Below are positions 1 through 7,927 of a stretch of DNA of 14,821 nucleotides, one piece after another. This DNA comes from Actinomycetes bacterium (GTDB taxonomy: Bacteria; Actinomycetota; Actinomycetes; S36-B12; UBA5976): positions 1 through 14,821 of the forward strand of contig JAJXSV010000027.1 in assembly GCA_021784375.1 (NCBI GenBank), in the 5' to 3' direction. Position 1 is the stretch's first letter. Each line of letters starts with the position of its first letter. The notes beneath the pieces are model-generated. The model was not told the DNA's origin. It did not search any database and worked only from the letters and a program-made list of their open reading frames with translations. The position numbers were made by a program, and so were the translations under genes.

Positions 1-279
1 GAGTCCTACGAGTTCAACCTCGGCGGCAACGGCAAGAGCCAGATCCTCGGCACCACCGGTTTCGTCAAGCTCGTGCGCGAGAAGCAGGGACCGGTCGTCG
101 GCATCCACATGATCGGCGCACGCGTCGGCGAGCAGATCGGCGAGGCCCAGCTCATCTTCAACTGGGAGGCCAGCCCCGAGGACGTCGCGCCATTGATCCA
201 TGCGCACCCCACCCAGAACGAAGCACTCGGCGAGGCGCACCTCGCGCTTGCCGGCAAGCCACTGCACGCGCACGCGTAG
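1..279 (+). CDS. lpdA: Dihydrolipoamide dehydrogenase (E3), C-terminal 92 residues only
   Basis: This is the 3' end of an E3 flavoprotein, the enzyme that reoxidises the dihydrolipoyl group of 2-oxoacid dehydrogenase complexes with NAD+. The reading frame is open from base 1 to a TAG at 277-279, so the 5' part lies outside the window. The 92 visible residues are the pyridine-nucleotide-disulphide oxidoreductase dimerisation domain. They include the GFVKLV strand, [13 protein letters not shown], and the family signature HAHPTQNE near the end, where His69 and Glu74 of the fragment are the expected acid-base pair that acts across the dimer interface. The FAD, NAD and redox-disulphide parts are not visible. 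The E2 gene starts 14 nt downstream, so the two are very probably cotranscribed. The fragment is confidently E3; which complexes it serves cannot be told, and in actinobacteria one E3 usually serves several. Confidence 0.93.
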   Translation, partial: ESYEFNLGGNGKSQILGTTGFVKLVREKQGPVVGIHMIGARVGEQIGEAQLIFNWEASPEDVAPLIHAHPTQNEALGEAHLALAGKPLHAHA

Positions 280-283
280 GACG

Positions 284-289
284 AAGGAG
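284..289 (+). promoter_or_regulatory. Shine-Dalgarno of the E2 gene
   Basis: AAGGAG lies 4 nt before the ATG at 294, in the 14-nt gap after lpdA. It fixes the E2 start at [12 protein letters not shown], which is also where the lipoyl domain begins. Confidence 0.8.
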
Positions 290-293
290 AACC

Positions 294-1997
294 ATGTCGA
301 TCCAGGTCACGATGCCGGCGCTCGGAGAGAGCGTCACCGAAGGCACGGTCACGCGTTGGATGAAGAACGTCGGTGACAGCATCAGCGTCGATGAGCCACT
401 GCTCGAGGTGTCGACCGACAAGGTCGACACCGAGATCCCGGCACCCGCCGGCGGTGTGCTGCTGGAGATCCTGGTGCCCGTGGACTCCACCGTGCCGGTC
501 GGCGCCGTGGTCGCCGTGATCGGCGAACCGGGAGAGGCGACATCCCCCGCACCGGCCGCACCGACACCCGCCCCAGCCGCCGCGGCTGCGCCGCTCCCCC
601 CGGCACCGGCCGCACCGACCGCAGCCGCCGCACCTGCACCTGCTGCACCTGCGCCTGCTGCACCGCTCGCCCCGGCACCTGCCGGGGCCGGCACCCCAGT
701 GCTGCTGCCCGCGCTGGGCGAGAGCGTCACCGAGGGCACGGTCACCCGTTGGATGAAGAACGTCGGCGACAACGTCCTGGCGGACGAGCCCCTGCTCGAG
801 GTGTCCACCGACAAGGTCGACACCGAGATCCCCTCGCCCGCATCCGGCGTCCTGCTGTCGATTGCCGTCCCCGCGGACACCACGGCGCCGGTGGGTACCG
901 TGCTCGCCATCATCGGCTCGGCCTCCACGGCACCCGCTGTGGTTCCCGTGGCAGCGGCCCCAGTGCCTGTTGCGCCCGCGCCGCCCGCGGCCCCTGTCGT
1001 GCCTGTGGCCCCTGTGCAGGCAGCGCCCGCGGCCGCTGCGGTGGCTGTCGTCGCGACGGACCTCGACGCCTATGTGACGCCACTCGTGCGCAAGATCGCC
1101 AGCGAACAAGGGGTCGATCTCTCGACGCTCAAGGGCACCGGCGTCGGCGGGCGCATCCGCAAGCAGGACGTCCTCGATGCAGCCGCCGCCAAGCAGGCCG
1201 CGATCGCGCCTGCCGCACCCGTGGCCACGGCTCCCGTCGTTTCCGCACCGGCGGCAACGGCCGCACCGGCCTCCGCCTCCTCCCCCCTTCGCGGGCGCAC
1301 CGAACCGCTCACGCGCCTGCGCAAGGTCATCGCGCAGCGGATGGTCGAATCGCTGCAGATCTCCGCGCAGCTCACGTCGGTGGCCGAGGTCGACGTCACG
1401 AACATCGTGAACCTGCGCAGCCGCAACAAGAAGGCCTTCGAAGCCCGCGAGGGTGTGGGCCTGTCGTACATGCCCTTCTTCATCAAGGGCCTGGTGGACG
1501 TCCTCAAGGCACACCCCACGCTGAACTCGTCCATCGACATCGCGGCGGGCACCGTCACCTACCACGATGCAGAGCACCTGGCCTTCGCGGTCGACACACC
1601 GCGTGGCCTGCTCGTGCCGGTCATCCGTGATGCCGGTGACCTCTCGATGGCGGGCCTCGCGCGCAAGGTGGCGGATCTGGCAGAGCGCACGCGTTCCGGT
1701 CAGGTCTCGCCGGATGAGCTCTCGGGCGGCACCTTCACGCTCACGAACACGGGGAGCCGCGGCGCGCTCATCGATACCCCCATCGTGAACCAGCCGCAGG
1801 TCGCGATCCTGGGCCTCGGTCAGATCGTGAAGCGCCCCGTGGTCATCACGGACTCGGAGGGCGGCGATGTCATCGCCATCCGCCATATGGTGTTCCTGTC
1901 GCTGACCTACGACCACCGGATCGTGGACGGAGCCGATGCGGCGCGCTTCCTCACCGACCTCAAGGTGCGCTACGAGCAGGGATCCTTCGACCTCTAG
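294..1997 (+). CDS. sucB: 2-oxoacid dehydrogenase complex E2 (dihydrolipoamide acyltransferase), two lipoyl domains
   Basis: E2 core subunit of a 2-oxoacid dehydrogenase complex: it takes the acyl group formed by E1 on a swinging lipoyl arm and passes it to CoA. Domains in the 567 residues: lipoyl domain 1 (about 1-78, lipoyl-lysine K43 in [10 protein letters not shown]), an Ala/Pro linker, lipoyl domain 2 (about 134-210, K174 in the same motif), a second Ala/Pro linker, a peripheral subunit-binding domain (about 256-297, [17 protein letters not shown] then [13 protein letters not shown]), a third linker, and the catalytic acyltransferase domain (about 335-567) with the [15 protein letters not shown] motif, where H541 and D545 are the expected catalytic pair. 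A clear AAGGAG precedes the start. In mycobacteria and corynebacteria the protein annotated SucB/DlaT is the common E2 of pyruvate and 2-oxoglutarate dehydrogenase, so the natural acyl group could be acetyl or succinyl. Which one cannot be read from the sequence. Lipoylation enzymes (lipA, lipB) are not in the window. Confidence 0.95.
   Translation: MSIQVTMPALGESVTEGTVTRWMKNVGDSISVDEPLLEVSTDKVDTEIPAPAGGVLLEILVPVDSTVPVGAVVAVIGEPGEATSPAPAAPTPAPAAAAAPLPPAPAAPTAAAAPAPAAPAPAAPLAPAPAGAGTPVLLPALGESVTEGTVTRWMKNVGDNVLADEPLLEVSTDKVDTEIPSPASGVLLSIAVPADTTAPVGTVLAIIGSASTAPAVVPVAAAPVPVAPAPPAAPVVPVAPVQAAPAAAAVAVVATDLDAYVTPLVRKIASEQGVDLSTLKGTGVGGRIRKQDVLDAAAAKQAAIAPAAPVATAPVVSAPAATAAPASASSPLRGRTEPLTRLRKVIAQRMVESLQISAQLTSVAEVDVTNIVNLRSRNKKAFEAREGVGLSYMPFFIKGLVDVLKAHPTLNSSIDIAAGTVTYHDAEHLAFAVDTPRGLLVPVIRDAGDLSMAGLARKVADLAERTRSGQVSPDELSGGTFTLTNTGSRGALIDTPIVNQPQVAILGLGQIVKRPVVITDSEGGDVIAIRHMVFLSLTYDHRIVDGADAARFLTDLKVRYEQGSFDL
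312..839 (+). repeat. Intragenic duplication of the lipoyl domain
   Basis: Codons 7-51 and 138-182 of the E2 gene (bases 312-446 and 705-839, offset 393 nt) encode almost the same peptide. Both contain [21 protein letters not shown], then [17 protein letters not shown]. Long stretches are also identical at the DNA level, differing mostly at third positions. This is a tandem domain duplication in frame, not a mobile repeat. Confidence 0.9.
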
Positions 1998-2012
1998 GTC
2001 GCACGGCATCAT

Positions 2013-2041
2013 GGAAGGGGCGCCCATTGGGTGCCCCTTCC
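2013..2041 (+). terminator. Hairpin terminator after the lpdA-E2 operon
   Basis: GGAAGGGGCGCCC (2013-2025), loop ATT, GGGTGCCCCTTCC (2029-2041): a 13-bp stem with one G-U pair and a 3-nt loop, 15 nt past the E2 stop. It has no T-run after it, which is common for terminators in high-GC actinobacteria. Confidence 0.8.
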
Positions 2042-2079
2042 GCATTCCCGCCCACCGCACGTGTCAGTCCACCGCGCGA

Positions 2080-2085
2080 TAGCGT
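2080..2085 (+). promoter_or_regulatory. Candidate -10 box of a leaderless promoter (epimerase gene)
   Basis: TAGCGT fits TANNNT and ends 5 nt before the ATG at 2091, so transcription would begin at or next to the start codon. There is no Shine-Dalgarno. I see no convincing -35. Confidence 0.4.
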
Positions 2086-2090
2086 GAGCC

Positions 2091-2972
2091 ATGCGCGTTG
2101 CTATCACCGGGGCATCAGGCCTCATCGGCACGGCCCTCCACGCCTCGCTCGTCGCAGACGCTGATGTCGAAGTCATCACGCTCGTCCGTCGCCCTGCACG
2201 CAACGCCCGTGAGCTGCGCTGGGACCCGGACACCGGCACGCTTGATCCCGCGGGTCTCGCAGCTGTGGACGCGGTCGTGCACCTGGCGGGCGCCGGCGTC
2301 GGTGACCATCGATGGAACCCCGCCCACCAGCGCCTGATCCTGGAGTCGCGCACGCGTGGCACAGACACCATCGCTCGGGCTGCTGCCGCTGCGGGGGTGG
2401 CCACGCTCATCAGCGCCTCGGCCATCGGCTTCTACGGGGACACCGGCGACCGGGCCACCGATGAGAGCGGCGCGCGCGGCCGGGGATTCCTCGCTGACGT
2501 GGTCGCCGCCTGGGAGGGCGCCGCCCAGCCTGCTGCTGAAGCCGGCATGCGCGTGGCATTCACCCGCACCGGGCTGGTCGCGGCCAGGGAGGGCGGCGCA
2601 TTCGGGCGCATGCTGCCGCTGTTCCGCCTCGGACTCGGCGGACCGCTGGGGAACGGACGTCAGTACTGGTCACCGATCACCCTGCGGGACGAGGTGCGCG
2701 CGCTGCGCTTCCTCCTGGAGCGGCCACTCTCCGGAGCCTTCAACCTCACGGCCCCGACGCCCGTCACGAATGCCGAGTTCACGCGAGCACTCGGCCGTGC
2801 GCTGCGCCGTCCAGCCGTGCTCCCGGTGCCCGCCTTCGCGCTGCGCGCGGCGGTCGGTGCGTTCGCGGGTGAGATCCTCGCCTCGCAACGCATCGTGCCG
2901 GCTCGGCTGCTGGCGGCCGGCTTCCAGTTCGAGGACGCAACGCTGGACGCCATCACTTCGTCGTTGCTCTGA
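2091..2972 (+). CDS. TIGR01777-family epimerase-like protein (YfcH/SDR39U1 type)
   Basis: A 293-residue member of the atypical short-chain dehydrogenases called TIGR01777. The N-terminal Rossmann motif GASGLIG (residues 7-13) should bind NAD(P). The region LISASAIGFYGDTGDRATDE (about 106-125) has the family's SAS...YGD pattern; the canonical YxxxK lysine of classical SDRs is absent, as is usual here. The motif QYWSPITLRDEVRAL (191-205) and the C-terminal part (about 240-293, with a helix-rich LASQRIVPARLLAAGFQFED segment) match the DUF1731 tail of this family. The substrate is unknown for the whole family. In Mycobacterium tuberculosis a gene of this kind (Rv2216) also directly follows the E2 gene dlaT, which supports conserved neighbourhood, but there lipB and lipA come next and here they do not. 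It has no ribosome binding site and probably makes a leaderless mRNA. It overlaps the convergent minus-strand gene by 20 bp at its 3' end. Confidence 0.85.
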   Translation: MRVAITGASGLIGTALHASLVADADVEVITLVRRPARNARELRWDPDTGTLDPAGLAAVDAVVHLAGAGVGDHRWNPAHQRLILESRTRGTDTIARAAAAAGVATLISASAIGFYGDTGDRATDESGARGRGFLADVVAAWEGAAQPAAEAGMRVAFTRTGLVAAREGGAFGRMLPLFRLGLGGPLGNGRQYWSPITLRDEVRALRFLLERPLSGAFNLTAPTPVTNAEFTRALGRALRRPAVLPVPAFALRAAVGAFAGEILASQRIVPARLLAAGFQFEDATLDAITSSLL

Positions 2973-3699
2973 TCGACGAGTAGTAGACCCATCCCCACGC
3001 GGTGTTGCGCAGCTCGACGTTCCAGGTGGCACGCCCGCGCGCTGCCACGGTCTGCAGAACCCTGCCCCGACCGTCGACGACCTCGTACGCACCCAGCTCA
3101 TCGACCACCGTGACCAGCGCCCGTGGCTCGCGATCACCCACCGTCGAGTACTGCTCAGTGACGGAGATCACGCGCATCGGATAGGTGCGCAGGTGGGCGT
3201 GCGCCCGCTGCAGTCGCTTCAGCAGCATGTCGTCGGTGTTGAAGGCCGGCGAGCTGACGGCGTCCACCGTGAGCACGTCATCGTTGCCCGGTTCGGTGAA
3301 CATGTGGCCGCGTCGCAGGTCCAACTGCTCGATGACCGGCTTCCACTGCAGTGGTCCCGGTGTCCTGCGCATGTCGACCGCGGCTGCCGAAGATGCCGTG
3401 GGGAGGGTCGGCGCCGGGGCCGCCACGGGTTTCGCCGCACCGCGCACCAGGTTGCTCAATGCGGAGAGTGCGAGCAGCAGCGCCAGCGCGGCCGCCACGA
3501 TGTAGAGCACACGCTTCCTGCCAGGCGGGACCCGGAAACCCACCGCTTGCCCGTTGGTGGCCCGCCTGCTCGGCGGCTTCGTCGGAGAGGGCCGCCCGTG
3601 CGGCGCCGGGGGCGCGTCGGTGGCTGCTGATGCTGGCGAGGTGGAGTCCGTTCCTGCCGCGTCGCGCAGGTCCTTCAAGATGCCGGAGAGTCGATCCAT
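2953..3699 (-). CDS. Unrecognised single-pass membrane protein with extracytoplasmic C-terminal domain
   Basis: I do not recognise a family for this 248-residue protein. Visible layout: a cytoplasmic N-terminus (1-60) rich in Pro, Ala, Ser and Thr, a basic stretch ending GRKR, one hydrophobic segment (about 64-86, VLYIVAAALALLLALSALSNLV), then a Pro/Ala linker and a folded-looking domain (about 108-248) that should lie outside the membrane. The basic residues before the segment and the low-complexity cytoplasmic tail suggest an N-in, C-out topology. The C-terminal domain alternates short hydrophobic strands (MRVISVTEQYS, RALVTVVDELGAYEVVDGRGRVLQTV, WNVELRNTAWGWVYYSSI), as in small beta-rich domains that bind peptidoglycan or partner proteins; this is inference. 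The frame runs open up to 4296, but the ATG at 3699 is preferred because the rest would lie antisense to the peptidase gene. There is no clear Shine-Dalgarno. It is divergent from the peptidase gene, with which it shares a 60-bp spacer. Confidence 0.75.
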   Translation of the reverse strand: MDRLSGILKDLRDAAGTDSTSPASAATDAPPAPHGRPSPTKPPSRRATNGQAVGFRVPPGRKRVLYIVAAALALLLALSALSNLVRGAAKPVAAPAPTLPTASSAAAVDMRRTPGPLQWKPVIEQLDLRRGHMFTEPGNDDVLTVDAVSSPAFNTDDMLLKRLQRAHAHLRTYPMRVISVTEQYSTVGDREPRALVTVVDELGAYEVVDGRGRVLQTVAARGRATWNVELRNTAWGWVYYSSIRATTK

Positions 3700-3722
3700 G
3701 TCGGCATCGTCATCACAGGTGG

Positions 3723-3746
3723 CTGTGGATGACTGCGTATCCACAG
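3723..3746. promoter_or_regulatory. Inverted repeat in a divergent promoter region (candidate operator)
   Basis: CTGTGGAT (3723-3730) and ATCCACAG (3739-3746) are perfect inverted arms 8 bp apart, inside the only 60 bp between the two divergent starts. The right arm ends one base before the candidate -10 box of the peptidase gene, so a bound protein would block transcription. Each arm also reads as a DnaA-box-like 9-mer (TCATCCACA and GTATCCACA, each one base from TTATCCACA). Confidence 0.5.
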
Positions 3747-3747
3747 T

Positions 3748-3753
3748 TAGCCT
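3748..3753 (+). promoter_or_regulatory. Candidate -10 box of a leaderless promoter (peptidase gene)
   Basis: TAGCCT fits TANNNT and ends 6 nt before the ATG at 3760. No Shine-Dalgarno precedes the gene. This is the same layout as upstream of the epimerase gene and dnaG. Confidence 0.4.
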
Positions 3754-3759
3754 GCCCTC

Positions 3760-4494
3760 ATGACAGTCCGACGCATCATCGCCACGTCCGGCGGTTTCAT
3801 GGCCTCCGACAACTACGAACTCGCCAGGCCGGGCAACACCATCCTGGAAGCGCTCCGCATCACGGGCAAGGTGCGACCGCGCGTATGCCTGCTCCAGACG
3901 GCATCCGGCGACCCCGCAGCGAACTACCTCCGCGGTTACGAGGCCCTCACGCGGATCGGCTGCGACGTCACCCACCTGTCGCTGTTCACGATGCCCACGC
4001 ACGACCCCTTCGAGGTGCTCACGTCCAGCGACCTGGTGTGGGTTGGCGGCGGCTCGGTGGCCAACCTGCTCGCCGTGTGGCGCGTCCACCGCGTCGACGA
4101 GGCGATGGCCGAGGCCTGGGACCGCGGGGTCATCCTGGGCGGAGTAAGCGCCGGGTCGATCTGCTGGCACATCGGCGGCGCCACCGACTCCTTCGGGCCC
4201 ACCCTCCGCCCCATCACCAACGGGCTGGGCCTGCTCCCCTACGGGAACGGTGTCCACTACGACTCGGAACCGCAACGCCGTCCGTTCATCCAGCAACTCG
4301 TCGCCAAGGGCACCTTCACCACCGCCTTCTGCACGGACGATCGCGTGGGCATCCTCTACGAGGGCACGGAGCCCGTGCGCGTGATCACCGACAACGACGT
4401 CGACCCTGCGACGGGTCCCGCGGCCTACCGCGTGGAAGCGGTCGGCGGCGAGCCCGTGGAGACCCGCCTGGCACCGGGCGGTGTCAGCGCCTGA
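3760..4494 (+). CDS. pepE: Peptidase E-like serine peptidase (family S51)
   Basis: A 244-residue member of the S51 peptidases, which include alpha-aspartyl dipeptidase (PepE) and cyanophycinase. PepE releases N-terminal aspartate from dipeptides in the cytoplasm. The fold is class-I glutamine amidotransferase-like. The nucleophile elbow is GVSAGSICW, with S130 as the expected catalytic serine; H167 in GNGVHYDSEPQRR is the likely histidine. The substrate-side motif WVGGGSVANLLAVWR (about 94-108) is also typical. No signal peptide is seen. At 244 residues it is slightly longer than E. coli PepE (about 229) and far shorter than most cyanophycinases, so a dipeptidase-type role fits better. No cyanophycin synthetase gene is near. 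It ends in an 11-bp convergent overlap with prpD. Family assignment is firm; substrate is not. Confidence 0.85.
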   Translation: MTVRRIIATSGGFMASDNYELARPGNTILEALRITGKVRPRVCLLQTASGDPAANYLRGYEALTRIGCDVTHLSLFTMPTHDPFEVLTSSDLVWVGGGSVANLLAVWRVHRVDEAMAEAWDRGVILGGVSAGSICWHIGGATDSFGPTLRPITNGLGLLPYGNGVHYDSEPQRRPFIQQLVAKGTFTTAFCTDDRVGILYEGTEPVRVITDNDVDPATGPAAYRVEAVGGEPVETRLAPGGVSA

Positions 4495-5932
4495 CGAGCA
4501 CCAACTCGTCCATGAATGAACTCACCGGTGTCGCGCACAGGCGCTCGTAGTCGAGGGCGAGGTCCAGGATGCGCTCGCTCTGCGCTTCGTCGAACACCCG
4601 GTGCACATTGGTCCGGAACTTCTCGAGGAGCAGCGGCAAGCCCTCCTCGCGTCGGCGCTTGTGGCCGATCGGGTACTCGACGAGCACCTCATCCGTGCTC
4701 GTCCCGTCCGAGAACCGGATGGACACAGCGTTGGGGATGCTGCGCTTCTCAGGGTCCAAGTAGTCCGCGGAGAAGCGCGCGTCCTCCACGCACCTGATCC
4801 GCGCGCGCAGGGCATCGATGCGCGGGTCCCCGGCGACGACATCCTCGTAGTCGCGGGCGGTGAGCCGACCGAGGATGAGCGGCACGGCCACCATGTACTG
4901 GACGCAGTGATCCCGATCAGCCGGGTTGCGGAGGGGGCCCTGCTTGTCGATGATGCGGATGCAGGCCTCGTGTGTACGGATAGTGACCGATTCGATCTCC
5001 TCGATGCCCCTGCCCCGCTCGCGCATCCAGTGGTGCAGGGACATCGCTGCCTCGACCGCGGTCTGGGCATGGAACTCCGCAGGGTAGGAGATCTTGAAGA
5101 GGATGTTCTCCATGACATACGAGCCGTACGGCCGCTGGAACGTGAAGTGCCGGCCGCGGAAAGAGGCGTCGTAGAAGCCCCAGACCGGTGCCGTGAGGGC
5201 CGACGGATACCCCATCTCCCCGACCTGCGCCATCAGCGCCAGTCTCACGGCGCGCGAGGTCGCATCCCCCGCGGCCCACGACTTGCGGGTGCCGGCGTTG
5301 GGGAAGTGCCGGTAGGTGCGCAGTGACTGGCCATCCACCCAGGCCAGCGAGACGGCGTTCAGCGCCTGCTCCCGCGTCAGCCCCATGAGCTCGCAGGCCA
5401 CCGCCGTCGAGGCCACCTTGACGAGCACCACGTGGTCGAGTCCGACCCGGTTGAAGGCGTTCTCGAGCGCGATGCACCCCTGGACCTCATGCGCCTTCAC
5501 CATGGCGGCGAGCACGTCACGGATGGTCAGCGAACGTCGGCCCGATCGGGTGAGCCAATCGGCCACGGCGAGGATCGCACCCAGGTTGTCGGACGGGTGA
5601 CCCCACTCGGCGGCCAGCCAGGTGTCGTTGAAGTCCAACCAGCGGATCGCCGTTCCGATGTTGAACGCGGCCTGCACGACATCGAGTTCGAGATCGGTGC
5701 CGGGCACCCGGGCGCCGCGGTCGACCGATGTGCCGGGCACCAGCGGCCCCAGCAACTTCGTGCATGTCGGGTACCCGAGTGCCTCCAGCCCGCAACCGAT
5801 GGTGTCGAGCAGGCAGTTCCAGGCCGTGCGCAGCGCCACCTCCGAGCGGACCTGGTAGTCATACACGTAGTCGACGATGTCCTGCATCTCCGGATCGAAG
5901 GCTTGCGCGGCGATCGCGGGGTGCTCTGCCAC
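4484..5932 (-). CDS. prpD: 2-methylcitrate dehydratase
   Basis: Third step-set of the methylcitrate cycle: dehydrates (2S,3S)-2-methylcitrate to 2-methylaconitate, which an aconitase (not in the window) rehydrates to 2-methylisocitrate. The 482 residues match the length of E. coli PrpD (483), and the sequence carries long stretches I know from that protein. These include LLDTIGCGLEAL, VQAAFNIGTAIRWLDFNDTW, LAAEWGHPSDNLGAIL, VDGQSLRTYRH, GTRKSWAAGDATSRAV, RPYGSYVMENILFKIS, RTHEACIRIIDKQGPL and NPADRDHCVQYMVAVPL. It belongs to the MmgE/PrpD superfamily, which has no iron-sulphur cluster. Start is a GTG at 5932, 3 nt after the prpC stop; GAGGAG inside the end of prpC, 9 nt upstream, serves as its Shine-Dalgarno. 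It is last in the acdS-prpB-prpC-prpD operon. No terminator is visible after it, and it overlaps the convergent peptidase gene by 11 bp. Confidence 0.93.
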   Translation of the reverse strand: MAEHPAIAAQAFDPEMQDIVDYVYDYQVRSEVALRTAWNCLLDTIGCGLEALGYPTCTKLLGPLVPGTSVDRGARVPGTDLELDVVQAAFNIGTAIRWLDFNDTWLAAEWGHPSDNLGAILAVADWLTRSGRRSLTIRDVLAAMVKAHEVQGCIALENAFNRVGLDHVVLVKVASTAVACELMGLTREQALNAVSLAWVDGQSLRTYRHFPNAGTRKSWAAGDATSRAVRLALMAQVGEMGYPSALTAPVWGFYDASFRGRHFTFQRPYGSYVMENILFKISYPAEFHAQTAVEAAMSLHHWMRERGRGIEEIESVTIRTHEACIRIIDKQGPLRNPADRDHCVQYMVAVPLILGRLTARDYEDVVAGDPRIDALRARIRCVEDARFSADYLDPEKRSIPNAVSIRFSDGTSTDEVLVEYPIGHKRRREEGLPLLLEKFRTNVHRVFDEAQSERILDLALDYERLCATPVSSFMDELVLVRR

Positions 5933-5935
5933 GGC

Positions 5936-7060
5936 TCAGCGCTCCTCGATCGAGACGAAGACCCGGTCCTCGGGACCCGTGTAGTTCGCGCCGGGTCGGA
6001 TGATCTTGTTGTCCTCGCGCTGCTCGATGACGTGCGCGGCCCATCCCGCGGTGCGTGCGAACACGAACACGGGAGTGAAGAAGTCCGTGGGGATGCGCAT
6101 GGCGTGGTAGGCCACTGCGCTGTACCAGTCGAGATTGGCGAACATGCGCTTGGCATCCCACATCACGGCCTCGATGGCTTCGGCGACCTCGAACAGCCCG
6201 GGGTCATCGACGGACAACTGTTCCGCGATCGCCTTGACGATCGGGCTGCGTGGATCGTTCACCGTGTAGACGGGGTGTCCGAAGCCGATGATCACCTCAT
6301 GCTGCTCCACGCGTTCGCGGATATCCGCCTGCGCTGCAGCCCCGTCGGTGTAGCGGCCCATCACCTCCAAGGCGGCTTCATTGGCACCACCGTGCTTGGG
6401 CCCGGCCAGTGCACCGATCGCACCCGTGATCGCGGAGTGGATGTCGCTGCCGGTGCCGGCGATCACACGCGCGGCGAACGTCGAAGCATTGAACTCGTGC
6501 TCTGCGTACAGGATGAGGGACGCGTTCATGGCGCGCTCCCACGCCGCAGAGGGCGCACGTCCGTGCAGGAGCGTGAGGAAGTGCGCGCCGATGGAGGAGG
6601 CGCCGGAATCGCAACTGATGCGCTGGCCGGAGCGGGAGAAGTGGTACCAGTAGCAGAGCATCGAGGGCAGGCAGGCGAGGAGGCGATCTGCGATGGCGCG
6701 CGCGCCGTCCGCGGCGTGGTGGCCGGCCTCCCCCTCCATGGTCCCCAGTGCGGAGACGCCGGTTCGCAGCACGTCCATGGGATGCGCGCCCGCCGGGATG
6801 CGCTCCAGGACCTGCAGCAAGGCGTCAGGCAGTGCCCGCTGGGCCGCCAACCGGGCCCGGTAGGCCACCAGCTCTTCAGTCGTCGGCAATGTGCCGTGGA
6901 CGAGGAGGTGTGCCACCTCCTCGAACTGGCAGGACGCTGCCAGGTCCGCGATGTCGTAACCGCGGTAGTGCAGGTCGTTGCCGCTGCGGCCGACGCTGCA
7001 CAGCGCCGTGTTCCCGGCCACGACTCCGGACAGCGCGACCGACTTCTTGGCAGGCGTCAT
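5936..7060 (-). CDS. prpC: 2-methylcitrate synthase
   Basis: Condenses propionyl-CoA with oxaloacetate to 2-methylcitrate, the entry step of the methylcitrate cycle. The 374-residue length is that of the short, Gram-positive-type citrate synthases, the class that includes PrpC. The three catalytic residues are in place: H223 in [10 protein letters not shown]262 in GFGHPVYT and D311 in NLDWYSAV. Other family blocks are [31 protein letters not shown] and the tail [17 protein letters not shown]. The opening [17 protein letters not shown] and the tail are characteristic of PrpC rather than of GltA. The ATG at 7060 overlaps the prpB stop (ATGA) and has a strong AGGAGG at 7068-7073. The motifs cannot measure activity with acetyl-CoA, and enzymes of this class often accept it weakly. 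Confidence 0.93.
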   Translation of the reverse strand: MTPAKKSVALSGVVAGNTALCSVGRSGNDLHYRGYDIADLAASCQFEEVAHLLVHGTLPTTEELVAYRARLAAQRALPDALLQVLERIPAGAHPMDVLRTGVSALGTMEGEAGHHAADGARAIADRLLACLPSMLCYWYHFSRSGQRISCDSGASSIGAHFLTLLHGRAPSAAWERAMNASLILYAEHEFNASTFAARVIAGTGSDIHSAITGAIGALAGPKHGGANEAALEVMGRYTDGAAAQADIRERVEQHEVIIGFGHPVYTVNDPRSPIVKAIAEQLSVDDPGLFEVAEAIEAVMWDAKRMFANLDWYSAVAYHAMRIPTDFFTPVFVFARTAGWAAHVIEQREDNKIIRPGANYTGPEDRVFVSIEER

Positions 7061-7923
7061 TCGCTTCCCTCCTGGAACCTGTCGAGCGCGCGCTCATAGC
7101 GGTGGTAGTCGATGCGTTCGTACAGTTCCTCGCGCGTCTGCATCTCGGCGAGGACGGCGCGCTGCGTCCCGTCCCTGCGGATGGTCTCGTAGACGCGCTC
7201 AGCCGCCCTGTTCATCGCGCGGAACGCCGACAGTGGGTAGAGCGCGATCGAGACGCCCGCGCCACGCAACTCGTCGAGCGTGTACAGCGGTGTCTGCCCG
7301 AACTCGGTGATGTTCGCGAGGACGGGGACGCCCGTCGCCTCCGCGAACACGCGGTAAGTCGCCAGGTCCTGCGCGGCCTCGGGGAACAGCATGTCCGCGC
7401 CTGCCTCGACGTAGGCGACCGCGCGTTGCACTGCGGCCTCCAACCCTTCGTTGGCGAGCGCGTCCGTGCGCGCCATGATCGTGAAATCGTCCGAGGTGCG
7501 CCCGTCCACCGCCGCTCTGATGCGGTCGACCATCTCGGCCATGGGCACGATCGATTTGTTGGGCCGGTGCCCGCAGCGCTTGGCCGCCACCTGATCCTCG
7601 ATGTGCACAGCCGAGGCGCCGGCTCGTCCCATCTCGCGCACGGTGCGCGTGATGTTGAAGGCGGATGCGCCGAAGCCGGTGTCGATGTCCACGAGCAGTG
7701 GCAGGTCACAGACGTCGGTGATGCGGCGCACGTCCACGAGCACGTCCTCCAACGTGGTGATACCAAGGTCCGGCACACCGAGCGAGCCTGCGGCGACACC
7801 GCCGCCCGAGCAGTAGATGGCGCGGTATCCCGAACGCTTGGCGAGCAACGCGTGATTGGCGTTGATGGCGCCGACGACCTGCAAGGGCTGCTCGGCCGCC
7901 ACGGCATCGCGGAAGGAGGTCAT
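7057..7923 (-). CDS. prpB: 2-methylisocitrate lyase
   Basis: Cleaves 2-methylisocitrate to pyruvate and succinate, the last step of the cycle; a Mg2+-dependent member of the isocitrate lyase/PEP mutase superfamily. The catalytic cysteine is in the KRCGH motif (C117). Metal-binding acidic residues lie in [10 protein letters not shown] (D79, D81) and HIEDQ. Further PrpB blocks are [47 protein letters not shown] and [17 protein letters not shown] chose the ATG at 7923 (288 residues). An ATG at 7950 would add nine residues but lies inside acdS, and E. coli PrpB has only a few residues before the matching FR-A segment. Neither start has a good Shine-Dalgarno, so translation is probably coupled to acdS, which stops 4 nt upstream. 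The prpB stop overlaps the prpC ATG. Confidence 0.93.
   Translation of the reverse strand: MTSFRDAVAAEQPLQVVGAINANHALLAKRSGYRAIYCSGGGVAAGSLGVPDLGITTLEDVLVDVRRITDVCDLPLLVDIDTGFGASAFNITRTVREMGRAGASAVHIEDQVAAKRCGHRPNKSIVPMAEMVDRIRAAVDGRTSDDFTIMARTDALANEGLEAAVQRAVAYVEAGADMLFPEAAQDLATYRVFAEATGVPVLANITEFGQTPLYTLDELRGAGVSIALYPLSAFRAMNRAAERVYETIRRDGTQRAVLAEMQTREELYERIDYHRYERALDRFQEGSE
7068..7073 (-). promoter_or_regulatory. Strong Shine-Dalgarno of prpC
   Basis: AGGAGG on the minus strand, 7 nt before the prpC ATG at 7060 and inside the 3' end of prpB. It settles the prpC start and implies efficient internal initiation within the operon. Confidence 0.8.
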
Positions 7924-7927
7924 GGCA

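Noticed and set aside
6..2060. 684-codon open frame on the minus strand opposite the E2 gene
   Set aside because: Its translation is Arg/Gly/His-rich low complexity with no known motif, and it lies antisense to a gene with full domain support. Such frames arise from GC-rich codon bias.
3700..4296. N-terminal extension of the membrane protein to 4296
   Set aside because: It lies wholly antisense to the peptidase gene, which has catalytic motifs.
5432..7099. 555-codon open frame on the plus strand
   Set aside because: Antisense to prpC and prpD with no domain of its own; the same GC-bias effect.
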